A stretch of 64,000 nt of DNA from Leucobacter tenebrionis (GTDB taxonomy: Bacteria; Actinomycetota; Actinomycetes; Actinomycetales; Microbacteriaceae): NCBI RefSeq assembly GCF_019884725.1, contig NZ_CP082322.1, positions 3,100,001 through 3,164,000 on the forward strand, read 5' to 3'. Positions 43,873 to 53,600 of this stretch are shown piece by piece. The notes under the pieces are model-generated. The model was not told the origin of the DNA. It saw only the letters and a list, made by a program, of their open reading frames with translations, and made no database searches. The position numbers were made by a program, and so were the translations under genes. The first letter of the stretch is position 1. Each line of letters begins with the position of its first letter.

Positions 43873-44655
43873 GTGGACCGAATCGTGAACGGCATCGCCC
43901 GCGCCGTCTTCGTCTTCCTCTACCTGCCCATCGCCGCCGTGATCGTCTACTCGTTCAACGCCGCGGGCACGAACACCCGCTTCGAGGGGCTCACCCTGCA
44001 GTGGTACGTCGACCTGTTCCAGGACGGAGCGCTCATGCAGACGCTCCGCACCAGCGCGGTCGTGGCCGTTCTGGCGGCGACCGTGGCGACCGTCGTCGGG
44101 ATCATGTTCGCCCTCGGCATGGCGCGCTACCGTGGCCGCGGCAAGGGCGGCCTGCTCGCGCTCATCGCGCTGCCCCTCGTCGTGCCCGAGATCGTGCTCG
44201 GCGTGGCACTGCTGAGCGTGTTCAGCGCGACGAAGATCCCGCTCGGCATTCTGACGCTCGTGCTCGGCCACCTCATCGTCTCGCTGCCCCTTGCGACGCT
44301 CGTGCTCATGAGCTCCGCCGCCATGCTCGACCCGAGCCTGCCCGAGGCCGCGACGGACCTCGGGTGCACCCCCTGGCAGACCTTCACCCGCGTCTACTTC
44401 CCGCTGCTGAGGCCCGCGGTCGTCGCGGCTTGGCTGCTGAGCTTCACGACGTCGTTCAGCAACATCGTGATGTCGACCTTCCTCAGCGGAGTCGGATCCA
44501 CCACCCTGCCGCTGCGGATCTACTCGAGCCTGAAGACGGGCCTCACCCCGAGCATCAACGCGCTCGGCGCCCTGCTGATCCTGCTCACCCTCGTGATCGT
44601 GCTCGCCGTCGGTGTGACCCAGATGCGTCGCATCCTCGTCGACTCGCGCTCGTAA
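43873..44655 (+). CDS. ABC importer permease, PotC-like
   Basis: The 260-residue second permease starts at GTG 43873, three bases after the PotB-like gene, with AAAGGGG just upstream. It shows VFVFLYLPIAAVIVYSFNAA, the PotC-like FEGLTLQWYVDLFQD, and the contact loop SLPEAATDLGCTPWQTFTRV. It forms the channel with the preceding gene product. Confidence 0.93.
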   Translation: MDRIVNGIARAVFVFLYLPIAAVIVYSFNAAGTNTRFEGLTLQWYVDLFQDGALMQTLRTSAVVAVLAATVATVVGIMFALGMARYRGRGKGGLLALIALPLVVPEIVLGVALLSVFSATKIPLGILTLVLGHLIVSLPLATLVLMSSAAMLDPSLPEAATDLGCTPWQTFTRVYFPLLRPAVVAAWLLSFTTSFSNIVMSTFLSGVGSTTLPLRIYSSLKTGLTPSINALGALLILLTLVIVLAVGVTQMRRILVDSRS

Positions 44656-44701
44656 CACCCCGGAACTCGCTCCACCTCGCTCCATCGAAAGGAACACCGA
44701 C

Positions 44702-45754
44702 ATGAAGAAGAAGACTCTCGCAGCCGCCGGCATCGTCGCCGCGCTGGCGCTCACCGGTTGCAGCGGCGGCTCGGAGGGCGGCTCCACCGAACTCAACGTC
44801 TACGCCTGGGCAGACGAGATTCCGCAGAGCGTGTTCGACGCCTTCACGGAGGAGACCGGCATCAAGGTCAACGTCGACAGCTTTGACAGCAACGAAACCA
44901 TGATCTCGAAGCTCGCGGCGGGCAACTCGGGCTACGACATCATCGAGCCGAGCCAGTACGCCGTGCAGCAGCTCGTGGGCCAGGAACTGATCGAACCGCT
45001 CGACAAGGAGAAGATCGAGGGCATCGACAACATCGCGTCGACGTTCGCCGATCCCACCTACGACCCCGGTCTCGAGTACTCGGTGCCGTGGGTATGGGGC
45101 ACCACCGGACTGCTGTACAACTCGGAGTGCACCGGCGGCGAGGAGATCACGAGCTGGAAGTCGCTCTTCGATCCCAAGTGGGACGGCAAGGTGAACATGC
45201 TCGATAACATGCTCGCCGCCTACATCGCCGGTCTGCAGGTCAACGGTTTCGACGCCGATAGCACGGACGAGCAGGAGATCGCCAAGGCCACGGAATCGCT
45301 CATCGAGCAGAAGAAGATGCTCGCGGGGTACAACTCCACCAACTACGGCGAGCTCGTCGCGAACGGCGACGTCTGCATCTCCGAGGCCTGGGGCGGCACC
45401 AGCACGGCGAAGATCGTCGAGGACAACGAGAACGTGCACTACGTGATCCCCGAGGAGGGCGGCAGCCTCTGGGTCGACGGCCTCGCGATCGCGAAGGGCG
45501 CTCCGAACCAGGAGGCCGCGTACGAGTTCATCAACTTCCTGCTGCGCCCCGAGATCGCTGCGATGGCGACGAACGACGGCGGTCTCGCGAGTGCGAACCA
45601 GGCCGCCCAGGAGCACGTGACGGACCAGGGCCTCCTCGCGAACGCGGCCGTCTACGCCTCGGAGGAGCAGGTGGCCAACGCCGACTTCATCGTCGACCCC
45701 GGTGCCGCGATGAAGTTCTACCAGGACGGCTGGACCCGGGTGAAGGCCTCCTGA
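44702..45754 (+). CDS. Spermidine/putrescine-type substrate-binding lipoprotein, PotD-like
   Basis: The 350-residue lipoprotein has signal MKKKTLAAAGIVAALALTGC with the cysteine at residue 20. The mature part matches PotD-type proteins: TELNVYAWADEIPQSVFDAF, EETGIKVNVDSFDSNETMIS, SGYDIIEPSQYAVQQLVGQE and SVPWVWGTTGLLYNSE. The ligand may be a polyamine or another small cation; family assignment does not fix it. AAAGGAA at 44689-44695 sets the start. Confidence 0.93.
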   Translation: MKKKTLAAAGIVAALALTGCSGGSEGGSTELNVYAWADEIPQSVFDAFTEETGIKVNVDSFDSNETMISKLAAGNSGYDIIEPSQYAVQQLVGQELIEPLDKEKIEGIDNIASTFADPTYDPGLEYSVPWVWGTTGLLYNSECTGGEEITSWKSLFDPKWDGKVNMLDNMLAAYIAGLQVNGFDADSTDEQEIAKATESLIEQKKMLAGYNSTNYGELVANGDVCISEAWGGTSTAKIVEDNENVHYVIPEEGGSLWVDGLAIAKGAPNQEAAYEFINFLLRPEIAAMATNDGGLASANQAAQEHVTDQGLLANAAVYASEEQVANADFIVDPGAAMKFYQDGWTRVKAS

Positions 45755-45798
45755 CCTTCAGGCGCAACGGCAGCTTCGAGCGAACAGCGATTGGGATC

Positions 45799-46908
45799 AT
45801 GAATACGCACAACACGACAACTACCGCGCCGGCCGTCGAGATCGAGGGCCTCTCGAAGAGCTTCGGCGGGCACCTCGCGGTGCACCCGCTCGATCTCGAG
45901 ATCCGTGAGAACGAGTTCTTCTCGATCCTCGGCCCCTCCGGCTGCGGTAAGACGACGCTCATGCGCATGATCACCGGTTTCGAGACACCGACCGGAGGCC
46001 GGGTGCGGCTCGGCGGCGTCGACGTCACGGACGCGCCGACGCGCAACCGCGACCTCAACATGCTCTTCCAGAGCTACGCGCTGTTCCCCCATCTGACCGT
46101 GTTCGACAACGTGGTGTTCGAACTGCGAGTGCGTCGTGTGCCCAAGGCGGAGGCCGATCGGCGGGCGAAGGAGGCGCTCGAGCTCGTCAGGCTCGCCCAC
46201 CTCGGGGATCGGAAGCCGGATCAGCTCTCGGGCGGTCAACGGCAGCGGGTCGCGCTCGCTCGGGCCGTGGTCTCCGGACCCAAGGTGGTGCTGCTCGACG
46301 AGCCGCTCGGCGCGCTCGACCAGCAACTCCGGAAGGAGATGCAGTACGAGCTCAAGCGGATGCAGCGCGAGGTCGGCATCACGTTCATCTATGTGACGCA
46401 CGATCAGGAGGAGGCGCTCACCATGTCGGACCGTATCGCCGTCATGTCCGAGGGCGTCGTGCAGCAGGTCGCGGGGCCGGAGGACATTTACAACCGGCCC
46501 GAGACGCGCTTCGTGGCGGGTTTCATCGGCAGCTGCAACCTGCTCGATGTGACGGTACCTGCCGGCTCCGCGGGCCAGCAGGTGGGTGCCGCGGCCGAGG
46601 GCATCGGCATTCTCCCGGCCGTGCTGGCGGAGGACGTGCATCGCGAGCAGGCGGGGACCCTGCTGCTGCGGCCCGAACGCATCGAGGTTCGTCGCGGTGA
46701 GGACGCAGCGGGCGAGGGGATCACCGGCACGGTGGAGACGCTCACCTTTCTGGGGGAGGAGTGGCACGTGCATCTCGCCGTCGGGGGGCATCCGATCAAG
46801 GTGTCGCTCTCGAGCCTCGTGAAGGAGCGGGATCTGCCCGGCCTCGCCGTCGGCGAGGAGCTCCGCATCGGCTGGCGCCCCGAAGATGCGCGCATCGTGA
46901 TCCGCTGA
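45799..46908 (+). CDS. ABC importer ATPase, PotA-like
   Basis: The 369-residue ATPase has Walker A GPSGCGKTT near residues 51-59, signature LSGGQRQRVALARAVV, Walker B VVLLDEPLGALDQQLRKEMQ and the switch histidine in IYVTHDQEEALTMSDRIAVM. A C-terminal TOBE-type domain (LLLRPERIEVRRGEDAAGEG, then LTFLGEEWHVHLAVGG) is present. It powers the importer encoded by the three preceding genes. Confidence 0.94.
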   Translation: MNTHNTTTTAPAVEIEGLSKSFGGHLAVHPLDLEIRENEFFSILGPSGCGKTTLMRMITGFETPTGGRVRLGGVDVTDAPTRNRDLNMLFQSYALFPHLTVFDNVVFELRVRRVPKAEADRRAKEALELVRLAHLGDRKPDQLSGGQRQRVALARAVVSGPKVVLLDEPLGALDQQLRKEMQYELKRMQREVGITFIYVTHDQEEALTMSDRIAVMSEGVVQQVAGPEDIYNRPETRFVAGFIGSCNLLDVTVPAGSAGQQVGAAAEGIGILPAVLAEDVHREQAGTLLLRPERIEVRRGEDAAGEGITGTVETLTFLGEEWHVHLAVGGHPIKVSLSSLVKERDLPGLAVGEELRIGWRPEDARIVIR

Positions 46909-47037
46909 TCCTGCCGCTCAGCTGATCTGCTGCTCCCCTCCGTTCTGTTCCACCTCGAGATCGGGTCGCGGATCCCTCATCGGATTCCGCGGCCCGAGGC
47001 TCGACCCGCACTGCAAGCCCCACTGAGAGAGGTCCTG

Positions 47038-47838
47038 ATGAGAGTCGCCGTTGTTCAAACGACACCCGGCATCGACGCCGACGTCAATTTCGCCACCATC
47101 CGTCGTTACACCGCGGAGGCGGCCTCGCGCGGCGCCGGCCTCGTGGTATTCCCCGAAGAGGCCGCACTGCTCGCCGACGACGAGATCAAACCCCGGATGG
47201 CGGAGATCGTGCGTGATGTGTGGCCTCGCTTCGAGCATCTGCTGGCCGAGCTCGCCCGGCAGCACCGTGTAGCGATCATCGCGGCCGGCTACGAGCCGAA
47301 TGATGCGGGGACGCCGTACAACACGATCCTCGCCTTCGACCACACGGGTGGGGAGATCGCCCGCTACCGCAAAATGCACACCTACGATGCGTTCGCCTAC
47401 CGGGAGTCGGCCTACGTCACACGAGGATCCGAACTGCCTCCGATCATCGAGGTCGAAGGGCTGCGGGTCGGCATCGCGAACTGCTATGACATACGCTTCC
47501 CGGAGCTCTTCCGCAGCATGGCGGATCGCGGGGTCGACGTCATCTCGCTGTCGGCCGCGTGGGTCTCGGGCAAGGGCAAGGAGGAGCACTGGGAGGTGCT
47601 CACCAAGGCCCGTGCCATCGAGAACGTGAGCTGGTTCCTCGCGTCAGGGACGGTCGGCGCCGACTCGGTCGGGCTCAGCCGCGTGATCGATCCTCTCGGA
47701 GTGGTCGTCGCCGGCGCTGACGCCCACGGGGAGGGCGTCGTCATCGCCGATATCGACGAGGAGCGCACGCGCCTCGCGCGACGGATGCTCCCGGCGCTCG
47801 ACAACCGCCGCATCGAACTCGAATACAGCATCCGGTAG
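47038..47838 (+). CDS. Carbon-nitrogen hydrolase (nitrilase superfamily)
   Basis: The 266-residue enzyme carries the Glu-Lys-Cys triad: Glu40 in VVFPEEAAL, Lys112 in YRKMHTYDAF and Cys149 in GIANCYDIRFPELF. The motif set resembles omega-amidase or deaminated-glutathione amidase-type members, which hydrolyse a side-chain amide. It is encoded between the importer and the RraA-like and BKACE genes, so it may act on the imported compound or an intermediate. It is 130 bases after the ATPase gene. Confidence 0.9.
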   Translation: MRVAVVQTTPGIDADVNFATIRRYTAEAASRGAGLVVFPEEAALLADDEIKPRMAEIVRDVWPRFEHLLAELARQHRVAIIAAGYEPNDAGTPYNTILAFDHTGGEIARYRKMHTYDAFAYRESAYVTRGSELPPIIEVEGLRVGIANCYDIRFPELFRSMADRGVDVISLSAAWVSGKGKEEHWEVLTKARAIENVSWFLASGTVGADSVGLSRVIDPLGVVVAGADAHGEGVVIADIDEERTRLARRMLPALDNRRIELEYSIR

Positions 47839-47897
47839 CCCGGCGTCCCGCAGCGCCCTCAACCGTCTCCGAATCTCCGACTCCGAAAGGAACACCG

Positions 47898-48584
47898 ATG
47901 TTCTTCCACACAGGGAGCACCCCGAAAGGCCTCTCCGATGAACTGCGGGCCAAGCTCGAGCGCTTGAGCTTTCCCACCCTCGGCCACTACCTCGAGGAAG
48001 GCTTCGTCGATCCCGAGATCCGACGCGTCGTCGCGGCAGGCGGCCGAGTGATCGGCACCGCCTTCACCGTTCGCACCACCGCTACCGATTCCACGGCGCT
48101 GCATCACGCGGCCGGCATGATCGAACGCGGCCAGGTGCTCGTTCTCGACACCGGCGGCGATCGTCGGCATGCCCCGCTCGGGGAAGTGGTGGCGGCCCAG
48201 CTCGCGGTGCGCGGCGCTGCGGGGGCCGTCGTCGACGGGGTCGTCACCGATGTCGACGAGATCGAGGGTCTCGGCCTGACCGTGCACGCGCGGGGCACCA
48301 GCATGCTCACGACCAAGCTGCACGGGATCGACGCGGGCGGTGTCAACGTGCCGGTGACCTGCGGAGGGGCCGTCGTGCGCCCCGGAGACGCGGTGCTCGC
48401 CGACGCCAACGGCGTGCTGGCGGTGCCGATCGACGTGCTCGAACGCATCGTCGACATCGCACTCGACGATGACGCAGAGGAACCCGAGCTCGTCGGCGAC
48501 CTCCGGGCCGGAAGGCCGCTGGGCGCACTCACCGGCGCGAGCGCGACGGTCGAGGCGCTGCTCTCGAGCGACACCCCGCAGTAA
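47898..48584 (+). CDS. RraA-like / HMG aldolase family protein lacking the Arg-Asp signature
   Basis: The 228-residue protein matches the RraA-like fold (YLEEGFVDPEIRRVVAAGGR, APLGEVVAAQLAVRGAAGAV, VDGVVTDVDEIEGLGLTVHA). Metal-dependent aldolases of this family use a D-x20-R-D signature; here the first position is Glu96 and the arginine is replaced by Thr117 (TD). Activity as a normal 4-hydroxy-4-methyl-2-oxoglutarate aldolase is therefore doubtful. GAAAGGAA before ATG 47898 sets the start. Context suggests a pathway step or a regulatory role in the same operon. Confidence 0.82.
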   Translation: MFFHTGSTPKGLSDELRAKLERLSFPTLGHYLEEGFVDPEIRRVVAAGGRVIGTAFTVRTTATDSTALHHAAGMIERGQVLVLDTGGDRRHAPLGEVVAAQLAVRGAAGAVVDGVVTDVDEIEGLGLTVHARGTSMLTTKLHGIDAGGVNVPVTCGGAVVRPGDAVLADANGVLAVPIDVLERIVDIALDDDAEEPELVGDLRAGRPLGALTGASATVEALLSSDTPQ

Positions 48585-48686
48585 AGGGGCCGCCGCGCTC
48601 GCGGAGACCCTCGCATCACCCTCGACGAGGATCGGCCGGCAGGCCGCTGCTTCGTCATGCCCGAATACCTCTCGAAAGGACCAGAC

Positions 48687-49412
48687 ATGCTGCTGAAAGC
48701 CGCTATCAACGGTGGACGATCCGCCGAGGAGCACCCCGCTGTGCCGCGCACCACCGAGCAGATCGTGGAAGCGAGCCTCGCAGCCGTTGCCGCGGGCGCC
48801 GACGTCGTGCACGCGCACGTGCTGACGGACGACGGCGAGCAGACCATCCGCCCCGAAGCGGTCGGGGCATGGGTCCGCGCTATGCGCGCCGCGGATCCGT
48901 CGATCGTCATCGGCACCACGACCGGCCTATGGACGGTCTCATCGCACGAGGAGCGCATGGCCCATGTCGCCGCCTGGCCGGCCGACGCCCTGCCGGACTT
49001 CGCATCGGTGGCGTTCTCGGAGGAGGGCGCGGCCGAGGCGGCCGAGCTGGTGCTCGAGCGAGGCATGATCCTGGAATCCGCCGTCTGGTCGATGGAGGAC
49101 GTCCCGGCCCTGCTCGCTTCTCCCACGCTGTACCGCAATGTGCGGGTGCTCATCGAGCCCGAGGTCGAGGACGCCGGAATCGCGGTGGGGCAGTGCCGTG
49201 AGATCGCTGCGGTGCTGCGCGAAGCGGGGGTCACCGCACCGATTCTGTATCACGGTTACGACGAGACGGTCTGGCCGGTCGTGGAGGCCGCCATCGAGGA
49301 CGGCTGCGAGACTCGGATCGGATTCGAGGACGGGGTGACGATGCCCGACGGCTCGGCACCGCGCGACAACGCAGAGCTCGTGCGCGCCGTGCGCGAGTTG
49401 GAGCGCCGCTGA
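48687..49412 (+). CDS. Beta-keto acid cleavage enzyme (BKACE, DUF849), short form
   Basis: The 241-residue protein starts at ATG 48687 after GAAAGGA. It has LLKAAINGGRSAEEHPAVPR near the N-terminus, and metal-binding His42 and His44 in GADVVHAHVLTDDGEQTIRP. PILYHGYDETVWPVVEAAIE and RIGFEDGVTMPDGSAPRDNA follow. It is shorter than classical 3-keto-5-aminohexanoate cleavage enzymes but fits the short branch. Such enzymes join a beta-keto acid with acetyl-CoA and split it. The substrate is unknown. It closes the transporter operon. Confidence 0.88.
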   Translation: MLLKAAINGGRSAEEHPAVPRTTEQIVEASLAAVAAGADVVHAHVLTDDGEQTIRPEAVGAWVRAMRAADPSIVIGTTTGLWTVSSHEERMAHVAAWPADALPDFASVAFSEEGAAEAAELVLERGMILESAVWSMEDVPALLASPTLYRNVRVLIEPEVEDAGIAVGQCREIAAVLREAGVTAPILYHGYDETVWPVVEAAIEDGCETRIGFEDGVTMPDGSAPRDNAELVRAVRELERR

Positions 49413-49538
49413 CCATCGCGGTCATGGGGCCCGCCGCGAGCCCGGTCGAGTGGCGGCCCGTTCCGGCCCCGTGGCCGCTCCGCGCGACCCGATACCCTGG
49501 TGTGCGGCGGGGAAGCGCCGGTGGGAGAGGGGGCTGGC

Positions 49539-50015
49539 ATGCTGGACGACCTGGATCGACGACTCATCGAGATGCTCGCGCGTGACGGGCGACGCAGCTT
49601 CGCCTCGTTGGCGGAGGAGCTCGGAGTCTCCCAGTCGACGGTGCGCTCCCGGCTCTCGAAGCTGCGCGAGGACGATGTGCTGCAGATCGTCGCGCTGTGC
49701 AACGCGTTGCTGCTCGGGCACCAGGTCGTGCGCCTCCTGCTCAGGGTGCGCAACCTGACTCCGCGAGCGGTTGCGAACGGGCTGCTCGGCATCAGCCAGA
49801 TCAACCACGTCGCCCTCGTCGCCGGATCGCACGACCTCTATCTCGAGGCGACCTGTCGGGATCAGCCCCGTCTCATCGACCTGCTCGATGAGATCCGGCG
49901 GCATCCTGGCGTGGCCTCGATCCAGCCCATCATCGTCACCTCCCTCGCGAAGGACTACACGTGGGAGGGGCTGCGGGGCACTGCGGGGCAGAGCATCAGC
50001 GACCCGGACGGGTGA
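49539..50015 (+). CDS. Lrp/AsnC family regulator
   Basis: The 158-residue regulator has an N-terminal helix-turn-helix (LDDLDRRLIEMLARDGRRSF, ASLAEELGVSQSTVRSRLSK) and a C-terminal RAM-type ligand domain (LLLGHQVVRLLLRVRNLTPR, INHVALVAGSHDLYLEATCR). ATG 49539 follows a purine-rich GGAGAGGGG. It lies 126 bases after the BKACE gene on the same strand and may control the operon. Its 3' end overlaps the convergent Lrp gene by 20 bases. Confidence 0.92.
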   Translation: MLDDLDRRLIEMLARDGRRSFASLAEELGVSQSTVRSRLSKLREDDVLQIVALCNALLLGHQVVRLLLRVRNLTPRAVANGLLGISQINHVALVAGSHDLYLEATCRDQPRLIDLLDEIRRHPGVASIQPIIVTSLAKDYTWEGLRGTAGQSISDPDG

Positions 50016-50526
50016 GGAGTCTGCCGGCGCGATTGGTCGGCAGAGGATCGCGGAAGCCCTGCCACAGATAGGTGTCCCGCATCACCTCGAGCACCGTGAG
50101 CGTCTCGAGGTCGGAGATGCCGCGGATCCGTCGGAGATCCTGCAGCACGATCCTTCCGAGCTCCTGCGCGTCCTGCGCCACCACATCGAGGATGATGTCG
50201 TAGTAGCCGAGCGCGCACGCCACGTACTTCACTTTGGGATGGTCTGCGATCTGCTCGGCGACGCGCGCAACCGGCACCTCGGTGACGCGGATTCCGATGT
50301 GAGCGGCGATCCCGCCGATCTTCGTCTCGTCGTACATGCCGACGACGTAGATGATGCCGAGCGAGACGAGACGATTGTAGCGCTGCCTCACCGTCGGCTC
50401 GGAGAACCCGATGCGGCGCCCGATCTCGGAGAACGAGAGTCGGCCGTCGACTCGGAGCTCATCGATGATGTCCCGGTCGACGTCGTCGAGGAGGGAGTCT
50501 TCTTCCTGCTGCTTCGTCGCGTCCAC
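49996..50526 (-). CDS. Lrp/AsnC family regulator, convergent
   Basis: The 176-residue regulator has the helix-turn-helix DVDRDIIDELRVDGRLSFSE, IGRRIGFSEPTVRQRYNRLV and the C-terminal sensing domain GGIAAHIGIRVTEVPVARVA, VKYVACALGYYDIILDVVAQ. It differs clearly from the neighbour at 49539, so it is not a recent duplicate. It converges with that gene and is divergent from the nuclease/helicase gene at 50625. The target is unknown. Confidence 0.92.
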   Translation of the reverse strand: MDATKQQEEDSLLDDVDRDIIDELRVDGRLSFSEIGRRIGFSEPTVRQRYNRLVSLGIIYVVGMYDETKIGGIAAHIGIRVTEVPVARVAEQIADHPKVKYVACALGYYDIILDVVAQDAQELGRIVLQDLRRIRGISDLETLTVLEVMRDTYLWQGFRDPLPTNRAGRLLTRPGR

Positions 50527-50624
50527 GCCCCGAGTCTACTCGTGGCCCATCGCGCCGCCGAGTGTTGGACCCCGTGAATGTCGGTGGGGGCCGGTAGCGT
50601 CGAGGGCAGCGAAAGGGGCACACC

Positions 50625-53600
50625 ATGTTCATGCAGGATCGGGCCGACGGCCTCGGGCAGCGCATCGTGACGAGCGCGAGCGACCTGACCGCCGCGAGCA
50701 TGTGCGAGTTCGCCTTTCTGCGGCGGGTCGATGCCAAGCTCGGGCGGAACGTCGAGGTGCCGCCCGACGACGACCCGATGCTCGCGCGGGCGGCTCGGCT
50801 GGGGGACGCGCACGAGGAGCGGACGCTCGAGGCGTACCGCGCTCGCCTGGGGAAGGGCGCGGTCGGCGCGGCGGGCGGTGTGGTCGAGATCCCTCGGCCC
50901 GACTCGATGAGCGAGGTCGCGCTGCTGGCCGTGGCCGAGCAGACGGTAGCGGCGCTGCGCGGTCGGGCCGACGTCGTGTTCCAGGCGACATTCTTCGAAC
51001 CGCGGATCGAGAACGCTACTCGGGAGCGCGGCGGCGAAGGCCCCGGGTCGGGGGCTGAGCTCGACATCGGTTTCGTCGGGTTCGCCGACTTCCTCCGGCT
51101 CGAGCCCGACGGTGCGTACGAGGTGCAAGACACGAAACTCGCGCGCCGGGCGAAGGTCACCGCGCTCATGCAGCTCGCGGCCTACGCCGAGCAGATCGAA
51201 CGACTGGGTGTCCCGGTCGCCGACGAAGCCGTGCTGATCCTGGGCGACGGCGTGCGCTCGCGGCACCGTATCGCCGATATCGCGCCGGTGTTCCGCGCGC
51301 GCCGCGAGCGGCTGCACCGGTTGCTGCGAAGCCGCGTCGGCGAGACCGGACCCGACGGGAGCCGCGAGAGCGCCGCTGCGATTCCCTGGGGCGCCGACGG
51401 GATCGCGGCGTGCGGGCGCTGCGAAGTGTGCGAACCCGAGATCATGCGCAGCCGTGATCCGCTCCTGATCTCGGGCATTCGGCGGAGCCAGCGAGATGCG
51501 CTCGTCGCGGAAGGGTACGACACGATCGAGGCCGTCGCTGCGCTCGCCGCCGATGCGCCCTCCGGGAAGGCGTCGCTCGACGGTCTCGCTCCGCAGGCGC
51601 TCGAACGGCTGAGCGCCCAGGCCGCTGTGCAGCTCGAGACGCGCCCCGGGGAGCCGCCGGCGCTGCGCATCATCGATGCGGGCGCGCTCGCCGCGCTCCC
51701 GGAGCCGAGCCCGGGCGATCTCTTCTTCGACTTCGAGGGCGACCCCATGTATCGGCAGCCCGGGCAGGGCGAGAACTCGAGCTGGGGGATCGACTACCTC
51801 TTCGGCATGGTCGACGTCGATCAGCGCTTCACTCCGATCTGGGCGCACGATCTCGCAGCCGAGAAACGGGCGCTGCTGGAGTTCCTCGATCTCGTGGCCG
51901 AACGTCGGTCCCGCTATCCCGACATGCACGTGTACCACTACGCCCCCTACGAGCGCTCCCACCTGCTCAGCATCGCGGCCAGGCACGGCGTCGGCGAGGC
52001 GAGAGTCGACCAGCTGCTGCGCGATCACGTGCTCGTCGACCTCTACCCGATCGTGCGTCGCGCACTGAGGGTCGGCTCCCGCTCCTATTCGATCAAGAAG
52101 CTCGAACCGCTCTACATGGGCGCGGAGCTGCGTGACGAGACCGGCGTGACGAGCGGCGCGCAGTCGGTCACCGAGTACGCGGAGGCGAGCGCGCAGCTCG
52201 CCTCCGACGACGAGACCGAGCGGCACGAGGGGCAGCGGCGCCTCGACGCGATCGCGGATTACAACCGCTACGACTGCGTCTCCACGCTCCGCCTCCGCGA
52301 CTGGCTGCTCGAGCTCGGCGCGGCACAGGGCGTCACCCCGTCTGCGCGGAGCGATGGGGGAGAGGACGCGGGGCCCGAGATCGAGCTGAGCCCGGTGGCC
52401 CTCGCACTCGCAGTCCACGCCGAGGCGGCGGGGCCGCGCGACCGCGCCGCAGCCGCCCTGGCGGCGAGCGCCATCGACTATCACCAGCGCGAGCAGAAGT
52501 CGTTCTGGTGGGCGCATTTCGCACGACTCGTCGATCCGCTCGAGGAGTGGGCCGACACGCGAGACGTTCTGGTGGTCGACCGTGCGAACAGCGCGGTGGA
52601 CGAGCCCTGGCACCTGCCCCAGCGCGCGCGGGTCTCGCGTCGCCGACTGCGACTGCGCGGTGAGCTGGCGCCGGGCAGCTCGCTGCGGGAGGGCGGCGAG
52701 GCATACGTCCTATACGAGCACCCGGCGCCCTTCCCGCAGCGCGGCGCGGCGCCCGGGGCTCGGGGCGCGCGACGGGTGAGGATCATCGAGCGTCTCGATG
52801 ACGGAGCCGTCATCGATGAGTCTCTGGGCGACGCACAGCCGTACTCCGACCTGCCTCTCGCGCTCGTGCCCGGGCCGCCCCCGCCGGCCGGTGCCCAGAA
52901 GGGGGCGATCGAGGAGTGGGGTGCGAGCCTCGCAGCAGAGCTCGACCGCGGGCGGTTTCCCGCAGATCCCGTGGTCGATCTCATCCGTCGGGTACCGCCG
53001 AGGCTCAGGGGCGACGGCGCCCTCGCGCAGCCGGGTTCGGCGCAGAACGACGGGAAGGAGACCGATCTGATTGGCGCGGTCGTGAACAGCCTGCTGCGTC
53101 TTGACCGCAGCTATCTCGCCGTGCAGGGTCCGCCCGGCACCGGCAAGACCTACCTCGCTGCCCGCGTGATCCGCAACCTCGTCGAGCAGCACGGCTGGCG
53201 CATCGGAGTCGTCGCGCAATCGCACCGCGTGGTCGAGAACGTGCTCGAGGGGGCCGTCGCAGCGGGAATGCCAGCCTCGCAGGTCGGCAAGGTGCCGCAG
53301 GGAGGAGCTCTCGCCGAGGATGCCCCGGCGCCTGCCTATACGGTGTTGCCCCGCAACGGACACGCGCGCTTCGTCTCCGACCACAGTCACGCCGGCCGGG
53401 GGTGCGTGATCGGGGGCACCGCTTGGGATTTCAGCAATCCCGCCAGGTTCGATCGGGGCTCGCTCGATCTGCTCGTGATCGACGAGGCCGGGCAGTTTTC
53501 GCTCGCCCCCACGATCGCCGCCTCGGTGGCGGCTGAGCGCCTGCTGCTTCTGGGAGACCCGCAGCAGTTGCCCCAGGTCTCCCAGGGCAGTCACCCCGAA

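Noticed and set aside
42346-44796. An 816-codon open frame on the minus strand
   Set aside because: It is antisense to the PotB/PotC-like genes and rich in repeated charged residues, without recognisable domains.
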